Source: Pedobacter frigiditerrae (GTDB lineage Bacteria > Bacteroidota > Bacteroidia > Sphingobacteriales > Sphingobacteriaceae). From it: DNA of 64,000 bases. The notes below the pieces were generated by a model. That model made no database searches, was not told where the DNA came from, and was given only the letters and a program-made list of their open reading frames with translations. The stretch is taken from positions 744,001-808,000 of the forward strand of contig NZ_JAVTSS010000001.1 in assembly GCF_032678705.1 (NCBI RefSeq), read 5' to 3'. Numbering within the stretch: the stretch's first letter is position 1; the number at the start of each line of letters is the position of its first letter. A program made the position numbers and the translations under genes. This document shows positions 43,441 to 52,826 of this stretch, one piece after another.

Positions 43441-43467
43441 TTGTCAGCAGGGTGGCTAGTATATTTG
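43441..43467 (+). promoter_or_regulatory. Complete TTG / TAnnTTTG promoter
   Basis: TTG (43441-43443), 16 bases, TATATTTG (43460-43467). Both elements of the Bacteroidota housekeeping promoter are present, 79 bases before the ATG of the exported protein gene. Confidence 0.55.
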
Positions 43468-43546
43468 GTAGATTTCTTGTGCTCTTGCTGGCATGTAATG
43501 CCTTTAATCACTTACCTTTATGTTTATAATCTCAAATAACAATACA

Positions 43547-44335
43547 ATGAATAAATTTTCTAAAAGCATATTGATGATTTGCCTGATAACTTTTGTTGGG
43601 TTTAGGATAAATGCGCAAACTGTTATCATAGATAATTATTATAATCAAGAAACTAAAAAAGACAAGTCGGGTAATATGGTTACCTTTCATTACCAATGGA
43701 ATGAAACTGAAATGTCTGGCTTTTCAATTTTTGGTGAGGCTTTTAAAAAGAATGGTGCAAAGGAATTGAAAACTTTAAGTGCCGCTCCAGATGAGGCTAA
43801 ATTAAAAGGTACCGATATTTTTATCATTGTAGATCCAGATAATTTAAAAGACAATGCAAAGCCCAACTATGTTAACGAAGCGGAAGCATCAGCAATTGCC
43901 AAATGGGTAAAAGCAGGTGGTGTTTTGTTGTTGATGGCCAACGATGAGGTAAATGCAGATCTTGAACATTTGAATATACTTACCTCTAAATTTGGCTTTA
44001 CCTTCAATAAAGATTTAATTTTACATGTAACCGACGACCAGCATTTTGCAGATGGTGAAATCAGTATTGAAAACAACCCAATATTTAAAACAGCAAAGCA
44101 CGTTTTTATTAAAGACGCATCTTCCATAAAAATTAATCATTCAGCAAAACCTGTATTAAAAACAACTGACGGGAAAAATGTGATGGTAAGTGTAAAGTAT
44201 GGTAAAGGTACGGTACTTGCAGTAGGAGACCCATGGTTGTACAATGAGTATGTAAATGGAAGGTTGCCTGTTAAGTATGATAATGATAAAGCGGCCAATG
44301 ATATTGCAAGTTGGTTGATTAAGCAAATCCCTTAA
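43547..44335 (+). CDS. Exported DUF4350-like protein
   Basis: A 262-residue protein with a signal peptide of about 23 residues (ending RINAQ). The in-frame ATG nine codons earlier would spoil the signal peptide, so I chose 43547. The mature part has a class I glutamine amidotransferase-like fold pattern (TDIFIIVDPD, WVKAGGVLLLMANDE, GKGTVLAVGDPWLYNEYV). It resembles the domain found attached to GH88/GH105 unsaturated glycuronyl hydrolases, so it may act in extracellular polysaccharide use. No enzyme motif is clear. Confidence 0.75.
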   Translation: MNKFSKSILMICLITFVGFRINAQTVIIDNYYNQETKKDKSGNMVTFHYQWNETEMSGFSIFGEAFKKNGAKELKTLSAAPDEAKLKGTDIFIIVDPDNLKDNAKPNYVNEAEASAIAKWVKAGGVLLLMANDEVNADLEHLNILTSKFGFTFNKDLILHVTDDQHFADGEISIENNPIFKTAKHVFIKDASSIKINHSAKPVLKTTDGKNVMVSVKYGKGTVLAVGDPWLYNEYVNGRLPVKYDNDKAANDIASWLIKQIP

Positions 44336-44354
44336 TAGGAATGTCTAGAGTGAT

Positions 44355-44400
44355 AAAACAAAAAAGACTTCCCCGTAAATAGGGAAGTCTTTTTTGTTTT
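44355..44400. terminator. Bidirectional intrinsic terminator
   Basis: AAAACAAAAAAGACTTCCC pairs perfectly with its complement on the right (44382-44400) around an 8-base loop. It lies between convergent genes and has A and T runs on both sides. Confidence 0.92.
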
Positions 44401-44413
44401 AACTTATGTTTTC

Positions 44414-45925
44414 TTAAAACCTTAATCCTAATGTTAAGAAAACATTGTTTTTAGTACTTTTAGCTATAGCTGTTGGCTCAGAGAAATTACTTAAAGTATA
44501 TGGGCTATATGTATTGTTAGCCTCAACTCTTTGGTAAGCTAAATCTATATAGTAGTTGTTTACTCTATAGCCTAAGCCTCCACTATACATTTTGGTGTCA
44601 AAGAATTTGTCTTCATCACTTTTGTATGGGCTTCCGTTTAGACCGTAGCCAGCTCTTAAGCTAATGTTATTAATTTTATATTCGGCACCAACCCTGTAGT
44701 TTACTGCGCTCTGGTAATTATCTCTTACAGCTTTATTGTTGGTTGTAATTGTAGAGCTTGCACCACTTCCGTTGTTACTTGAAAATTTAATACTTGCATA
44801 ATCAATATAATCAATGTCAGCAGAGATGATGGCTTGACCAGCAATGATATAACTAGCTCCGAAAGACCCCTTTAATGGTGTTCTTAAGTTATAAGTGTAA
44901 TCATAAGTTTGCTCGTCGGTTGTGCCTCTTAGCGTTCCCCTGTTATCTAAACCTTCAGTATAGCTATCGTCAATAACAAACCAAGTAGGGGTTTGAACAG
45001 TTGCTCCTAATCTTAGGTTGTCAACTGGTCTAACAATGATACCAATACGTCCATTTACACCAGAACCTTTAGTTACCTGGTTTTGGTTGAAAAGTAATTT
45101 GTAAGGTGTGTTAGCACCTGTTAAAACTCCAGCTGAGTTGTATTCTCTAGCTTTTCCACTTTCTTCATATTGTGCGTCGGTGTTGTATTTAAGGTCAACT
45201 AATCCAATACTAGCTCCAATATATACCTTGTTGCCGATGTTAGCGGCTCCTGAAAAATTAAATTCAGATACTGAACCTGATCTTATTTCATTTTTGCGCT
45301 GTAGGTTTGGATTAGCAGTTTCTGCAAAAGTTTCTGGAAAATAATTATTAGCAACATTGTCATAACTGATTAAGTAATTGTCATAAGCCATTCGCTCCAA
45401 ACTTCCTTCAGCTAAATTATTAGGAACACCTGATCCAGCAAGTTCTGCAAAATAGTCTGCAATAGAGTTTTTATTATTAGATCCTCCATAATTAATCTCA
45501 GTGCTGTAATCATTGTTTCTGGTATAACCTAAACCAAAAACACCACTAATCAATCCTTTTTTAGTGTCTTGGCCTTTTTGTTTATAAACTGGAACATAGA
45601 ATACGCCACCAATTTGGTTAATATTCAATTGACCTTTTGTTGTATTGGTATTTTGATTAAGATAGTTTGCATTAACTCCACTACTATTAAATTCAGGTGT
45701 TAAACTGAACTCTGATTTAGTAAACAAGCCCAGTCCAGCAGGGTTTCCACCTAAAGAACTCATATCCCCCCCAACTCCAATTTGAGCATTACCCATTGCT
45801 TTAAAACGAGCGGTACTACCATAATTTGTTTGAGAAAAGCGAAGAGCGTCGCTCGAATATTGAGCGTAAGTATTGCTTGTGATAGCTACTATAGCTACCA
45901 CAAACATTAATATCATTTTTTTCAT
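44414..45925 (-). CDS. OmpP1/FadL family outer-membrane protein
   Basis: A 503-residue predicted outer-membrane beta-barrel with a 21-residue signal peptide (ending NTYA). The N-terminal hatch begins DALRFSQTNYGSTARFKAMG followed by the NPAGLGLF motif of the FadL/TodX group. Alternating aromatic strands continue to the terminal LGLRF, a typical barrel end with Phe. It probably takes up long-chain fatty acids or other hydrophobic compounds. It lies 22 bases after the Gly/Tyr-rich lipoprotein gene and is likely in the same operon. Confidence 0.88.
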   Translation of the reverse strand: MKKMILMFVVAIVAITSNTYAQYSSDALRFSQTNYGSTARFKAMGNAQIGVGGDMSSLGGNPAGLGLFTKSEFSLTPEFNSSGVNANYLNQNTNTTKGQLNINQIGGVFYVPVYKQKGQDTKKGLISGVFGLGYTRNNDYSTEINYGGSNNKNSIADYFAELAGSGVPNNLAEGSLERMAYDNYLISYDNVANNYFPETFAETANPNLQRKNEIRSGSVSEFNFSGAANIGNKVYIGASIGLVDLKYNTDAQYEESGKAREYNSAGVLTGANTPYKLLFNQNQVTKGSGVNGRIGIIVRPVDNLRLGATVQTPTWFVIDDSYTEGLDNRGTLRGTTDEQTYDYTYNLRTPLKGSFGASYIIAGQAIISADIDYIDYASIKFSSNNGSGASSTITTNNKAVRDNYQSAVNYRVGAEYKINNISLRAGYGLNGSPYKSDEDKFFDTKMYSGGLGYRVNNYYIDLAYQRVEANNTYSPYTLSNFSEPTAIAKSTKNNVFLTLGLRF

Positions 45926-45947
45926 CTGTGTTGAATGTTAATTTAGA

Positions 45948-46925
45948 TTATCTACCACCTCTGCCTGGTCTGCCACCACCGCCACCGCCACTACTGCTGC
46001 TTCCAGAAGAGCTACTGCTTCCTGAACTTTCGGCTCTTGAAGGAGGAGAGCTAGATTGAGTTGGTGGAGGACTATAAGTTGGTGCTGGTCTTGACGGAGC
46101 TTCGCTAGTCCTAGTTGGTCTAGAGTCTGATGTTGTAGTTGTTCTACTCGGTCTGTCGTAAGAGCCTGAAGTATTGCTTGTTGAACTAGGTCTAGTTGCT
46201 GTTCCACTTGGGCCTGCAGGATTATACATTTCTGCCCTGCTTCTTGTAACTGTATTTCCAGAGCCAGCTCCAGTGTTTGATCTAGTAGGTATGCCATTCG
46301 CTGCACCACCATAAGTAGTGCCGTTGCCTCTACCTACGCCATTCTCACCACCTCTATTTGGTCTTGCTCCATAATTAGGATTATAGGTATTTCTTCCAGC
46401 ATAATATCCACCACCGTAATACCCGCCACCAAAGCCGCCATAATATCCAGTTCCATAATAATTATAGTTCGAATATATTCCCCAATAAGGATTGTAGTTA
46501 TATCCACCATAAAATCCCCAGTTATTAAAAGGATTGTTAAAATAGCTGCCATAATATAGTCCTAATCCGCCATAACCTAATCCATAACCAAAAGCATAAG
46601 GATTATAGTAAGAGTTGTAACCGTAATAGTTATAGTATGGATCATAATAACCTCTATATTGGTTTCCATAGTAAAATCTATCAATACGAGAATAATAATC
46701 CATATCATAGTTCGGATTAGTTCTTCCGTAATAATCAGCATTAGATTGTGTTTCTGTTTGTGTAGCTTGAACTGGCTCCGAAGGTTTGTACTCCTTAGCT
46801 TGTGCAGTTGTGTTGTACACGTCGTCCTGTATGGCAGCATTTTGTGCCATTTTTGGAGTAGAGCAAGAGGCAACCAACAAGGCAGTTACCGCGAGCAAAC
46901 TGGTGAATAAATGGTTAGGTTTCAT
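45948..46925 (-). CDS. Gly/Tyr/Ser-rich surface lipoprotein
   Basis: A 325-residue predicted lipoprotein with lipobox Cys21 (ALLVASCST). Residues about 65-185 are extremely rich in Tyr, Gly and Asn, with many YYGGYY-type repeats. Residues about 190-325 are rich in Ser, Thr, Pro and Arg and end in a poly-Gly/Arg tail. No fold is recognised; such low-complexity lipoproteins are common on Bacteroidota surfaces. Other frames stay open across the gene only because of its skewed composition. It is upstream of the FadL-like gene and divergent from proS. Confidence 0.78.
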   Translation of the reverse strand: MKPNHLFTSLLAVTALLVASCSTPKMAQNAAIQDDVYNTTAQAKEYKPSEPVQATQTETQSNADYYGRTNPNYDMDYYSRIDRFYYGNQYRGYYDPYYNYYGYNSYYNPYAFGYGLGYGGLGLYYGSYFNNPFNNWGFYGGYNYNPYWGIYSNYNYYGTGYYGGFGGGYYGGGYYAGRNTYNPNYGARPNRGGENGVGRGNGTTYGGAANGIPTRSNTGAGSGNTVTRSRAEMYNPAGPSGTATRPSSTSNTSGSYDRPSRTTTTSDSRPTRTSEAPSRPAPTYSPPPTQSSSPPSRAESSGSSSSSGSSSSGGGGGGRPGRGGR

Positions 46926-46976
46926 GTTGTATGTGTTTTGTTTGTGTGCTCAACAAAAATTGTAGCTATAAATTTA

Positions 46977-46984
46977 TAGATTTG
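46977..46984 (+). promoter_or_regulatory. TAnnTTTG promoter of proS
   Basis: TAGATTTG matches the consensus exactly, 47 bases before the proS ATG. A TTG lies upstream at 46960, slightly closer than ideal. Confidence 0.5.
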
Positions 46985-47031
46985 TAAACTACTTTACAAG
47001 AAATTTAACACAAAAAACGTTCCAATTAGTT

Positions 47032-48504
47032 ATGAGCAAAGGTATTACGAGTAAAAATGATGATTATTCTCAATGGTATAACGATATTGTTATAAAAGCC
47101 GACCTTGCCGAGCATTCATCGGTTAAGGGTTGTATGGTAATTAAGCCATACGGTTATTCAATTTGGGAGAAAATTCAGGCTGTTTTAGACCAAAAATTTA
47201 AAGACACAGGTCACAGTAACGCATATTTTCCTTTGTTCATCCCTAAGTCATATTTTTCTAAGGAAGCAGCACACGTAGAAGGTTTTGCGACAGAGTGTGC
47301 TGTTGTGACACATTACCGTCTTAAAAATGATGGAAATGGGAACATAGTAGTAGATGAAACTGCAAAATTAGAAGAAGAACTAATAGTTCGTCCAACTTCA
47401 GAAACTATTATTTGGAACACCTACAGAGGTTGGATTGAATCTTATCGCGATCTACCTTTATTGATTAACCAATGGGCAAATGTAGTGCGTTGGGAAATGA
47501 GAACTCGTTTGTTTTTACGTACAACTGAGTTTTTATGGCAAGAAGGACATACTGCTCATGCCACTTCACAAGAAGCTGTTGAAGAAACAGAAAGAATGTT
47601 AGATGTTTATGCAGATTTTGCAGAAAACTGGATGGCGGTTCCTGTTGTAAAAGGTAAAAAGACACCAACTGAGCGTTTTGCAGGAGCTTTAGAAACTTAT
47701 TGTATCGAAGCATTAATGCAAGATGGAAAAGCCTTACAAGCTGGAACATCACACTTTTTAGGTCAGAATTTTGCCAAAGCTTTTGATGTAAAGTTTACAA
47801 GTAAAGAAGGTAAACAGGAGCACGTTTGGGCTACTTCATGGGGAGTTTCAACTCGTTTAATGGGGGCTTTAATTATGGCACATAGTGATGATGCAGGTTT
47901 AGTATTGCCTCCAAAATTAGCACCAATCCAAGTTGTAATTGTTCCAATTTATAGAGGAGAAGAAGATTTAGCTAAAATTTCAACCTTTGTTGATGAATTA
48001 ATGCTGAAATTAAAAGGAATGGGAATCTCAGTGAAATACGACAGTAGGGATAGTCAACGTCCAGGATTTAAATTTGCAGAATATGAGCTAAAAGGAGTTC
48101 CTGTTCGTTTAGCTATTGGTGGTAGAGACATGGAGAATGGTACAGTAGAATTAGCACGTAGAGATACAAGAGAGAAAGCTACAGTTCCACAAGAGGCATT
48201 AGATATTTACATTGCTAACTTATTAAACGAAATTCAAGAAAATATTTACAACAGGGCACATGAGTTTAGGGAAGAGCACATTACTGAAGCTAACTCTTAT
48301 GATGAATTTAAAGAATTGTTAGACGGCAAAACTGGCTTTATCTCTGCACATTGGGATGGTACAGCAGAAACTGAAAAACAAATTAAAGAAGAAACAAAAG
48401 CAACAATTAGATGTATTCCTTTAAACAATAAACAAGAAGATGGTGTTTGTATTGTTACGGGTAAACCATCTACGCAAAGAGTGTTGTTTGCAAGGGCTTA
48501 TTAA
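47032..48504 (+). CDS. proS: Prolyl-tRNA synthetase (archaeal/eukaryotic type)
   Basis: A 490-residue class II aminoacyl-tRNA synthetase without the editing insertion, as in ProS type 3. Motif 2 is in [26 protein letters not shown] (about 148-175), seen here in parts, and motif 3 in the [17 protein letters not shown] stretch (about 277-293). An anticodon-binding domain and a C-terminal zinc-binding-like domain follow, ending in the usual tyrosine (FARAY). Confidence 0.95.
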   Translation: MSKGITSKNDDYSQWYNDIVIKADLAEHSSVKGCMVIKPYGYSIWEKIQAVLDQKFKDTGHSNAYFPLFIPKSYFSKEAAHVEGFATECAVVTHYRLKNDGNGNIVVDETAKLEEELIVRPTSETIIWNTYRGWIESYRDLPLLINQWANVVRWEMRTRLFLRTTEFLWQEGHTAHATSQEAVEETERMLDVYADFAENWMAVPVVKGKKTPTERFAGALETYCIEALMQDGKALQAGTSHFLGQNFAKAFDVKFTSKEGKQEHVWATSWGVSTRLMGALIMAHSDDAGLVLPPKLAPIQVVIVPIYRGEEDLAKISTFVDELMLKLKGMGISVKYDSRDSQRPGFKFAEYELKGVPVRLAIGGRDMENGTVELARRDTREKATVPQEALDIYIANLLNEIQENIYNRAHEFREEHITEANSYDEFKELLDGKTGFISAHWDGTAETEKQIKEETKATIRCIPLNNKQEDGVCIVTGKPSTQRVLFARAY

Positions 48505-48511
48505 ATTAGAT

Positions 48512-48593
48512 TTGAGTAGTGAGATGTGAGATTTGAGACTGAATGTAGGCTAAAAATATCTCACATCTCACATCTCATATCTCATATCTCACT
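48512..48593. repeat. Intergenic word repeat (GTGAGATGTGAGA)
   Basis: AGTGAGATGTGAGATTTGAG on the left is answered by TCTCACATCTCACATCTCAT on the right, giving a long imperfect inverted repeat just before the start codon of the next gene. The word GAGATGTGA occurs several times in each orientation. Confidence 0.6.
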
Positions 48594-49283
48594 ATGGAAG
48601 ATAACTATAAAGAAATACTCAGTAAATTAGAAAGCACGGCTTCCTTAAAACAAGCTATTTATCGCAGCACGGCTGAAGTATTTGGCTTAACTAAAACGAT
48701 TCTTTCTAAAATTGCAGCGAAGTTACATAGCGACTATACAACTAAGGACCCATCTGTTGAGGTAAATTATAAGGAAAATAATCTATTCGAGGCACAACTG
48801 AAATTTTCTGGTGATATGCTGATGATTTCAATGCATAGCAACGTTTTTAATTTTGAGGAAGGACATTCAATTTTTCAGACTAGTTATGTGAAAGCAGATC
48901 AGAGCCTAAGTTATTGTGGTGTAATCTATGTTCATAATTTTTTAGCAGATTCCATTAAATACAATAGGTTAGCAGATGAAGGTTCACTAATCGCCAGAAT
49001 ACTGATTAACAAGGAAAAACATTTTCTAGTAGAGGGCGATGGTTCATTAGGATTTTTATACGAAGACTTTGAAGCCAATGTGATCACCGAGGAAAACTTA
49101 ACGGATATTTTAGAAAGGTCGATACTTTTGTGCTTAAACACAGACTTATTGCTTTCTCCATTTGCAAAGATAAAAGATGTAACCTTACATCAAAAACAAT
49201 CATTAATAGCTGCTAGCGGTTATCCTACAGGTAAACGTTTAGGTTATTTATTCAGTTCAGAAATACAGCAAAATAATCCATAA
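48594..49283 (+). CDS. Conserved hypothetical protein
   Basis: A 229-residue protein without signal peptide or membrane helix, so probably cytosolic. It is mixed alpha/beta with a Leu-rich N-terminal helix (SKLESTASLKQAIYRSTAEVF broken into heptads). I recognise no domain. It ends 1 base before the cystathionine gene, so the two are co-transcribed, which may hint at a role in sulfur amino-acid metabolism, but nothing in the sequence proves it. Confidence 0.75.
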   Translation: MEDNYKEILSKLESTASLKQAIYRSTAEVFGLTKTILSKIAAKLHSDYTTKDPSVEVNYKENNLFEAQLKFSGDMLMISMHSNVFNFEEGHSIFQTSYVKADQSLSYCGVIYVHNFLADSIKYNRLADEGSLIARILINKEKHFLVEGDGSLGFLYEDFEANVITEENLTDILERSILLCLNTDLLLSPFAKIKDVTLHQKQSLIAASGYPTGKRLGYLFSSEIQQNNP

Positions 49284-49284
49284 T

Positions 49285-50424
49285 ATGAAGTTTGCAACAA
49301 AAGCTATACACGCTGGTCAGGAACCAGATCCAACAACGGGTGCTGTTATGACACCAATTTATCAAACCTCAACCTATTGGCAAAAATCACCTGGAGAACA
49401 CAAGGGGTATGAATATTCAAGGGGTACAAATCCAACTCGTAAGGCTTTGGAAGATTGTTTGGCAGCCTTGGAGAATTGTAAATTTGGTTTAGCTTTTAGT
49501 AGTGGAATGGGTGCTACTGATTGTGTGTTGAGGTTGTTAAAGCCTGGCGATGAAGTGATTACTGGAAACGATTTATACGGTGGTTCTTATCGTATTTTCA
49601 CTAAAGTTTATCAGAAATATGGAATTAAGTTTCATTTTTTGGATTTATCTAAACCTGAAAATATCATTCCCTATGTAAATGAAAATACAAAATTAGTTTG
49701 GATAGAAACACCAACTAATCCAACAATGCGAATTATTGATATTGAAGGGGTTGCAAAAATAACAAAAGAAAATAATTTGCTGTTAGCGGTTGATAATACT
49801 TTCGCATCGCCATATTTACAAAACCCAGCAGATTTGGGCGCTGATATTGTCATGCATTCGGTTACAAAATATATTGGCGGTCACTCTGATGTGGTGATGG
49901 GTGCACTTTTAGTTAACGATGAGCAATTGTATAAAGATTTGTTCTTTATTTATAATGCTTGTGGGGCAACACCTGGTCCACAAGATTCTTTCTTAGTTTT
50001 AAGAGGTATTAAGACTTTGCATTTGCGTATGAAAGCGCATTGCGAAAACGGAGAGAAAGTTGCTCATTATTTAAAAAAACATCCAAAAATCGATAAAATT
50101 TATTGGCCAGGTTTTGAAGACCATCCTAATCATGGTATTGCTAAAAAACAAATGCGTGGTTTCGGTGGAATGGTTTCAATTACTTTGAAAGACGCTGATT
50201 TGCAAGAAACATTTAGGATTGCATCAAGATTTAAGGTTTTCTCCTTGGCAGAATCTTTAGGGGGTGTAGAGTCCTTAATTAATCACCCAACAACGATGAC
50301 GCATGGCTCTATTCCAAAAGAAGAACGTGAAAAAGTTGGCGTAACTGATAACCTATTGCGTTTAAGTGTTGGAGTAGAAGATATTGATGATTTATTGGCA
50401 GATTTGGAGCAAGCTCTTTCTTAG
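49285..50424 (+). CDS. Cystathionine gamma-synthase/lyase family enzyme
   Basis: A 379-residue PLP-dependent enzyme of the Cys/Met metabolism family. The PLP lysine is in SVTKYIGGHSDVVMG (about Lys199), and YSRGTNPTR near 47 and GMGATDCVLRLLKPGD near 74 are the phosphate and ring contacts. It either makes cystathionine from acyl-homoserine and cysteine (MetB) or splits it (CGL/MccB); the residues I can see do not decide. Cytosolic, tetrameric family. Confidence 0.9.
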   Translation: MKFATKAIHAGQEPDPTTGAVMTPIYQTSTYWQKSPGEHKGYEYSRGTNPTRKALEDCLAALENCKFGLAFSSGMGATDCVLRLLKPGDEVITGNDLYGGSYRIFTKVYQKYGIKFHFLDLSKPENIIPYVNENTKLVWIETPTNPTMRIIDIEGVAKITKENNLLLAVDNTFASPYLQNPADLGADIVMHSVTKYIGGHSDVVMGALLVNDEQLYKDLFFIYNACGATPGPQDSFLVLRGIKTLHLRMKAHCENGEKVAHYLKKHPKIDKIYWPGFEDHPNHGIAKKQMRGFGGMVSITLKDADLQETFRIASRFKVFSLAESLGGVESLINHPTTMTHGSIPKEEREKVGVTDNLLRLSVGVEDIDDLLADLEQALS

Positions 50425-50460
50425 TATTGAATATTGAGTATTGAGAAGTGAGAATTGAGA
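50425..50460. repeat. Intergenic word repeat (TATTGAGTATTGAGA)
   Basis: TTGAATATTGAGTATTGAGA and AGTGAGAATTGAGA are direct repeats of one word between two plus-strand genes. Confidence 0.45.
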
Positions 50461-50477
50461 CGGGATTTAAAAACAAC

Positions 50478-51341
50478 ATGGAATTTAATGAACTTAAGGA
50501 TTTTTTAGATTTTAAAGTAAGGCAGTATAATCAGCCTAACTTTATTGCTAATGATCCAATTTGTATTCCTCATCAATACACTAAAAAACAAGACATTGAA
50601 ATTGCTGCATTTTTTGCGGCAATTTTAGCTTGGGGCCAGCGTAAAACGATTATCAATAAGTGTAACGAGCTTTTTTTGAGGATGGATAACCAGCCTTATG
50701 AATTTATGCTCAATCATAGCGATGATGATTTAAAAAGGCTGTTAGGTTTTAAACACCGTACTTTTAATGATACCGATTTACTTTATTTTGTATCATTTTT
50801 CAAACATCATTACTTGCAATCTGATACACTAGAAACAGCTTTTTTACCTCATAAACAAATTTTTAATCCTGATTATTTACCTGAAAAATATAATGATGAA
50901 AATTATATTGAGCTTGCTTCTTCGCCCTGCTCATTAAATGACTTTGTAGCAGATGATTTTACGGCCGAGAAAGCATTAAATCATTTTAGGAGTTATTTTT
51001 TTAGCTTACCAGATTTTCCCAGAAGAACTTTTAAACACATTTCATCGCCTTTGCAAAAATCTACATGTAAACGTTTAAATATGTTTTTGAGGTGGATGGT
51101 TCGGAAGGATGATTGTGGTGTAGATTTTGGACTTTGGAATACAATTCCTGTTTCAGCACTAGTTTGTCCTTGTGATGTACACGTGGATAGGGTGGGTAGG
51201 AGACTAGGGTTAATCAATCGTAAACAAACAGATTGGCTAACTGCAGTTGAGCTAACCAATAAATTAAAAGAGTTTGATCCCAAAGACCCTGTTAAATATG
51301 ATTTTGCGCTGTTTGGCTTAGGAGTGGAGGAGAAGTTTTAA
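50478..51341 (+). CDS. TIGR02757/DUF2400 family protein
   Basis: A 287-residue cytosolic protein of a conserved family of unknown function. Blocks include FFAAILAWGQRKTIINKC near residue 48 and PCDVHVDRVGRRLGLI near 230-245, which resembles a helix-hairpin-helix/DNA glycosylase-like region. Start at ATG 50478; the in-frame GTG at 50448 falls in the word-repeat and is rejected. Confidence 0.85.
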   Translation: MEFNELKDFLDFKVRQYNQPNFIANDPICIPHQYTKKQDIEIAAFFAAILAWGQRKTIINKCNELFLRMDNQPYEFMLNHSDDDLKRLLGFKHRTFNDTDLLYFVSFFKHHYLQSDTLETAFLPHKQIFNPDYLPEKYNDENYIELASSPCSLNDFVADDFTAEKALNHFRSYFFSLPDFPRRTFKHISSPLQKSTCKRLNMFLRWMVRKDDCGVDFGLWNTIPVSALVCPCDVHVDRVGRRLGLINRKQTDWLTAVELTNKLKEFDPKDPVKYDFALFGLGVEEKF

Positions 51342-51393
51342 TTTAAAATTCATTATAGTTCTTCTTTAATCCTTGTTCCTTTATCTTTAGAAA

Positions 51394-51897
51394 ATGGTTA
51401 ACCTAAAAGCAGAAATAGAACGGTTCTCAACCAATGGTGAAAAAACGGGTTGGAGTTATGTTTTTATTCCTCAAGATATAGCAGACCAAATTAAACCTAA
51501 TTCACGTATTGGTTTTAGGGTAAGAGGTTTGATAGATCAAGTAGCTGTGAAAGGGATGAGTGTAATGCCAGTTAAAGATGAAGGTTTTATTTTGCCATTA
51601 AATAAACCATTAAGGAAGGCATTAAGAAAAGAAGAAGGTGCGGTAATTAACTTGAATCTGGAATTTGATGTAGATTTTAAAATTGAAATGCCTGATGATT
51701 TAGAGATTTGCTTGGCTGATGAAGAATCATTGCTTGAACAATTTCTATCAATGCCTAAATCACATCAAAATTATTTCATCAATTGGTTAAATACAGCTAA
51801 AACTGAACCTACTCGCACAAAAAGATTGGTTATGATTGTTAATGCAATGTACCATAAACAAGATTTTGGAGCAATGATAAGGGCTAATAAGTCTTGA
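51394..51897 (+). CDS. YdeI/OmpD-associated family protein with DUF1905
   Basis: A 167-residue cytosolic protein. The N-terminal DUF1905 beta-barrel domain (about 1-90) contains TGWSYVFIPQDIADQI. The C-terminal part (about 110-165) reads FLSMPKSHQNYFINWLNTAKT followed by the basic TRTKRL stretch, typical of the YdeI bacteriocin-protection-like family. Molecular role unknown. Confidence 0.85.
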   Translation: MVNLKAEIERFSTNGEKTGWSYVFIPQDIADQIKPNSRIGFRVRGLIDQVAVKGMSVMPVKDEGFILPLNKPLRKALRKEEGAVINLNLEFDVDFKIEMPDDLEICLADEESLLEQFLSMPKSHQNYFINWLNTAKTEPTRTKRLVMIVNAMYHKQDFGAMIRANKS

Positions 51898-51955
51898 GTT
51901 GTGAGTCATAAGTTGGGAGTTGACATTACTCCAAACTTCCAACTCCAAACTAAAT
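51895..51955. repeat. Intergenic word repeat (AAGTTGGGAGTT)
   Basis: CATAAGTTGGGAGTTG and the opposing AAACTTCCAACTCCAAACT form an imperfect inverted repeat between convergent genes. It may double as a terminator. Confidence 0.5.
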
Positions 51956-52683
51956 TATCGATTGTAGTTACGAAACCAACTATTAACCTTCATCTGTATT
52001 ACGCCTAAAAAAGCTTCCCTAAATATTCTGGTACTCATTTTAGATGTTCCTTCTGTTCTATCTGTAAAAATGATGGGAACTTCAACTACGTTAAAACCAT
52101 ATTTAATAGCGGTAAATTTCATTTCAATTTGAAAGGCATAACCTACAAATTTGATTTTATGCATTGGGATGGTTTCCAGTACTATTCTTCTATAACATTT
52201 AAATCCTGCAGTTGCGTCTTGAATATTGATTCTAGTGATGATACGAACATACATAGATGCAAAATAAGACATTAAAACCCTGCCCATTGGCCAGTTTACT
52301 ACATTTACACCTTTCACATACCTAGAGCCTATTGAAACATCAGCGCCATTAACACATGCATCTCTCAACTTAATTAAGTCTTTTGGGTTGTGTGAAAAGT
52401 CAGCATCCATTTCGAAAATATATTCGTAATTTCTTGCTAATGCCCATTTAAAACCGTGTATATAAGCCGTGCCTAAACCAAGTTTTCCTTTGCGTTCTTC
52501 TATATGTAATTGTTTCGGGAATTCTAATTGTAAATTCTTGACAATACTTGCTGTACCATCAGGAGAACCATCATCAATAATTAAAACCTCAAATGCATAG
52601 TCTAACGAAAACACTTTTCGAATGATTTTCTCTATGTTTTCTTTTTCGTTATAAGTTGGAATAATGACTAGGCTATCAGACAC
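51955..52683 (-). CDS. Polyprenol-phosphate mannosyltransferase (DPM1-like GT2)
   Basis: A 242-residue family 2 glycosyltransferase that probably moves mannose or another hexose from a nucleotide sugar to polyprenyl phosphate at the cytoplasmic face. Motifs: IIPTYNEKENI (about 7-17), DDGSPDGTA (about 37-45), MDADFSHNP (about 94-102, the metal-binding DXD-like site) and GSRYVKGVNVVNWP (about 127-140). It has no C-terminal membrane helices, as in short DPM1 enzymes. Confidence 0.9.
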   Translation of the reverse strand: MSDSLVIIPTYNEKENIEKIIRKVFSLDYAFEVLIIDDGSPDGTASIVKNLQLEFPKQLHIEERKGKLGLGTAYIHGFKWALARNYEYIFEMDADFSHNPKDLIKLRDACVNGADVSIGSRYVKGVNVVNWPMGRVLMSYFASMYVRIITRINIQDATAGFKCYRRIVLETIPMHKIKFVGYAFQIEMKFTAIKYGFNVVEVPIIFTDRTEGTSKMSTRIFREAFLGVIQMKVNSWFRNYNR

Positions 52684-52687
52684 TTTT

Positions 52688-52758
52688 TAATCGTTTTTCG
52701 TTATTGGTTTTTCGTTTTTGCATAGCGAATAACGATCGACGCAAAACGAAAGACGAAA
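52688..52758. repeat. Intergenic word repeat (CGTTTTTCGTTA)
   Basis: CGTTTTTCGTTATTGG and GGTTTTTCGTTTTTGC are direct copies, and GCGAATAACGATCGACGC and AAAACGAAAGACGAAAA run in the opposite sense. The word also occurs at 37165-37225. Confidence 0.5.
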
Positions 52759-52770
52759 ATAGCTATTAAA

Positions 52771-52807
52771 AACCAAAAGCCCGAAATTTCTTTGCGGGCT
52801 TTTGGTT
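52771..52807 (-). terminator. Intrinsic terminator of the POT transporter gene
   Basis: AACCAAAAGCCCG and CGGGCTTTTGGTT form a perfect 13-bp stem, with TTTTTAA following on the minus strand. It lies 20 bases past the transporter stop. Confidence 0.9.
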
Positions 52808-52826
52808 AAATGATGTTAAAAATAGC

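Noticed and set aside
45938-46873. Further minus-strand frames inside the Gly/Tyr-rich lipoprotein gene
   Set aside because: Low-complexity repeats keep other frames open; only the frame with signal peptide and lipobox is credible.
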